Assembly: GCA_020086605.1 (NCBI GenBank)
Contig: JACBWW010000017.1
Coordinates: 19,063,806 to 19,127,805 of the forward strand
Source: Lanius collurio
Taxonomy: Eukaryota > Chordata > Aves > Passeriformes > Laniidae
DNA length: 64,000 bases
Direction of reading: 5' to 3'
Position numbers and translations under genes: made by a program. Within the stretch, counting starts at the first letter, position 1. Each line of letters starts with the position of its first letter. Below, in pieces: positions 63,639 through 64,000 of the stretch. A model generated the notes under the pieces. The model searched no databases, was not told where the DNA came from, and saw only the letters and a program-made list of their open reading frames with translations.

Positions 63639-64000
63639 CACCACCACAAGAAGAGGCTGTTCCTGGGCATGCCCTTGCTGCTGGGCTATGTGCCAGGCCT
63701 GGGCTGCCAAGCCACAGGTTTCATCACATCAGCCCTGCCCGTGATGCCAGTGACCCCGTGGATGCCCTGCTGGGGAGGAGAGCTGTGGGGGACCAGATGA
63801 AGCAGAACCAGACAGCGGATGATGAAGATGAGAACTTGAATGACACCAGTTATGATGAGTTCAATGGCTATGCTGGGAGCCTGTTCTCAAGCAGCCCCTA
63901 TGAAAAAGACAATGAGGAAGCAGATGATATCGATACAGTTTTGGTTAAGAGGATGGATGAACACAGAAAAGAAAGAAGAGAACATAAAGAAAGAGGAAAT
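63639..64000 (+). pseudogene. PRPF6: Processed pseudogene (retrocopy) of PRPF6, 5' part
   Basis: This intronless sequence matches the N-terminus of PRPF6, a U4/U6.U5 tri-snRNP protein needed for spliceosome assembly. One frame (63639-63725) gives [23 protein letters not shown]. After a net loss of about 10 nt the match moves to another frame (63728-64000): [74 protein letters not shown]. The parental start codon is CAC at 63639, so the ATG is lost. A three-codon deletion follows DPVD, and the final residues suggest another small deletion near 63990. The multi-exon parent, joined here without introns inside an intron of another gene, shows retroposition. It continues past the window. No product is expected. 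Confidence 0.9.

Noticed and set aside
12703..64000. Search for CDK14 exon 3 (ICVTKM... and the following Ser/Arg-rich segment)
   Set aside because: No matching frame with splice sites was seen by eye on the + strand. Intron 2 in CDK14 is known to be very long, so exon 3 is probably beyond the window or, less likely, in the gap.
1..64000. CRISPR arrays, operons, bacterial promoters, rRNA or tRNA genes
   Set aside because: Nothing with the required structure was seen; the sequence is vertebrate nuclear DNA.

Overview
This window looks like avian nuclear DNA. It has AT-rich non-coding sequence, a single dense CpG island, and many CR1 LINE fragments; the fragments that keep a 3' end finish in the usual imperfect TTCTATGATTCTATGA-like motif. 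It also has degenerate solo LTRs of a bird-type endogenous retrovirus family. A turtle or crocodilian also carries CR1, but the LTR family and the compact first intron fit a bird better. There is no bacterial-style gene organisation. Nearly all six-frame open reading frames here are chance openings or transposon relics.

The window holds the 5' end of one protein-coding gene on the + strand, CDK14 (PFTAIRE1/PFTK1). A CpG-island promoter and 5' UTR (about 5320-6380) lead into coding exon 1 (6161-6251). A 6.4 kb first intron follows, then a tiny 32-nt coding exon 2 (12671-12702), then at least 51 kb of second intron that runs off the right edge. The two exons splice in phase to give the 41-residue N-terminus of the kinase. 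The kinase domain lies beyond the window. The first 5.3 kb is upstream intergenic sequence in which I recognise no gene.

Intron 1 holds a short CR1 3' end and several low-complexity tracts. Intron 2 is a repeat landscape: CR1 copies on both strands (23.6-24.3, 38.75-39.9, 48.5-49.4, 60.3-60.5, 62.5-63.0 kb), three related LTRs (30.9-31.4, 38.1-38.7, 40.3-41.1 kb) read as antisense to CDK14, simple repeats, and a 400-N assembly gap (37296-37695).

The most notable item is at the right edge (63639-64000): an intronless, frameshifted copy of the N-terminal coding sequence of the splicing factor PRPF6. This is a processed pseudogene, and such copies are rare in bird genomes. I found no convincing undescribed biological system. 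The other observations are modest: an upstream ORF in the CDK14 leader, a near-microexon, two perfect hairpins, and polypurine/polypyrimidine tracts.
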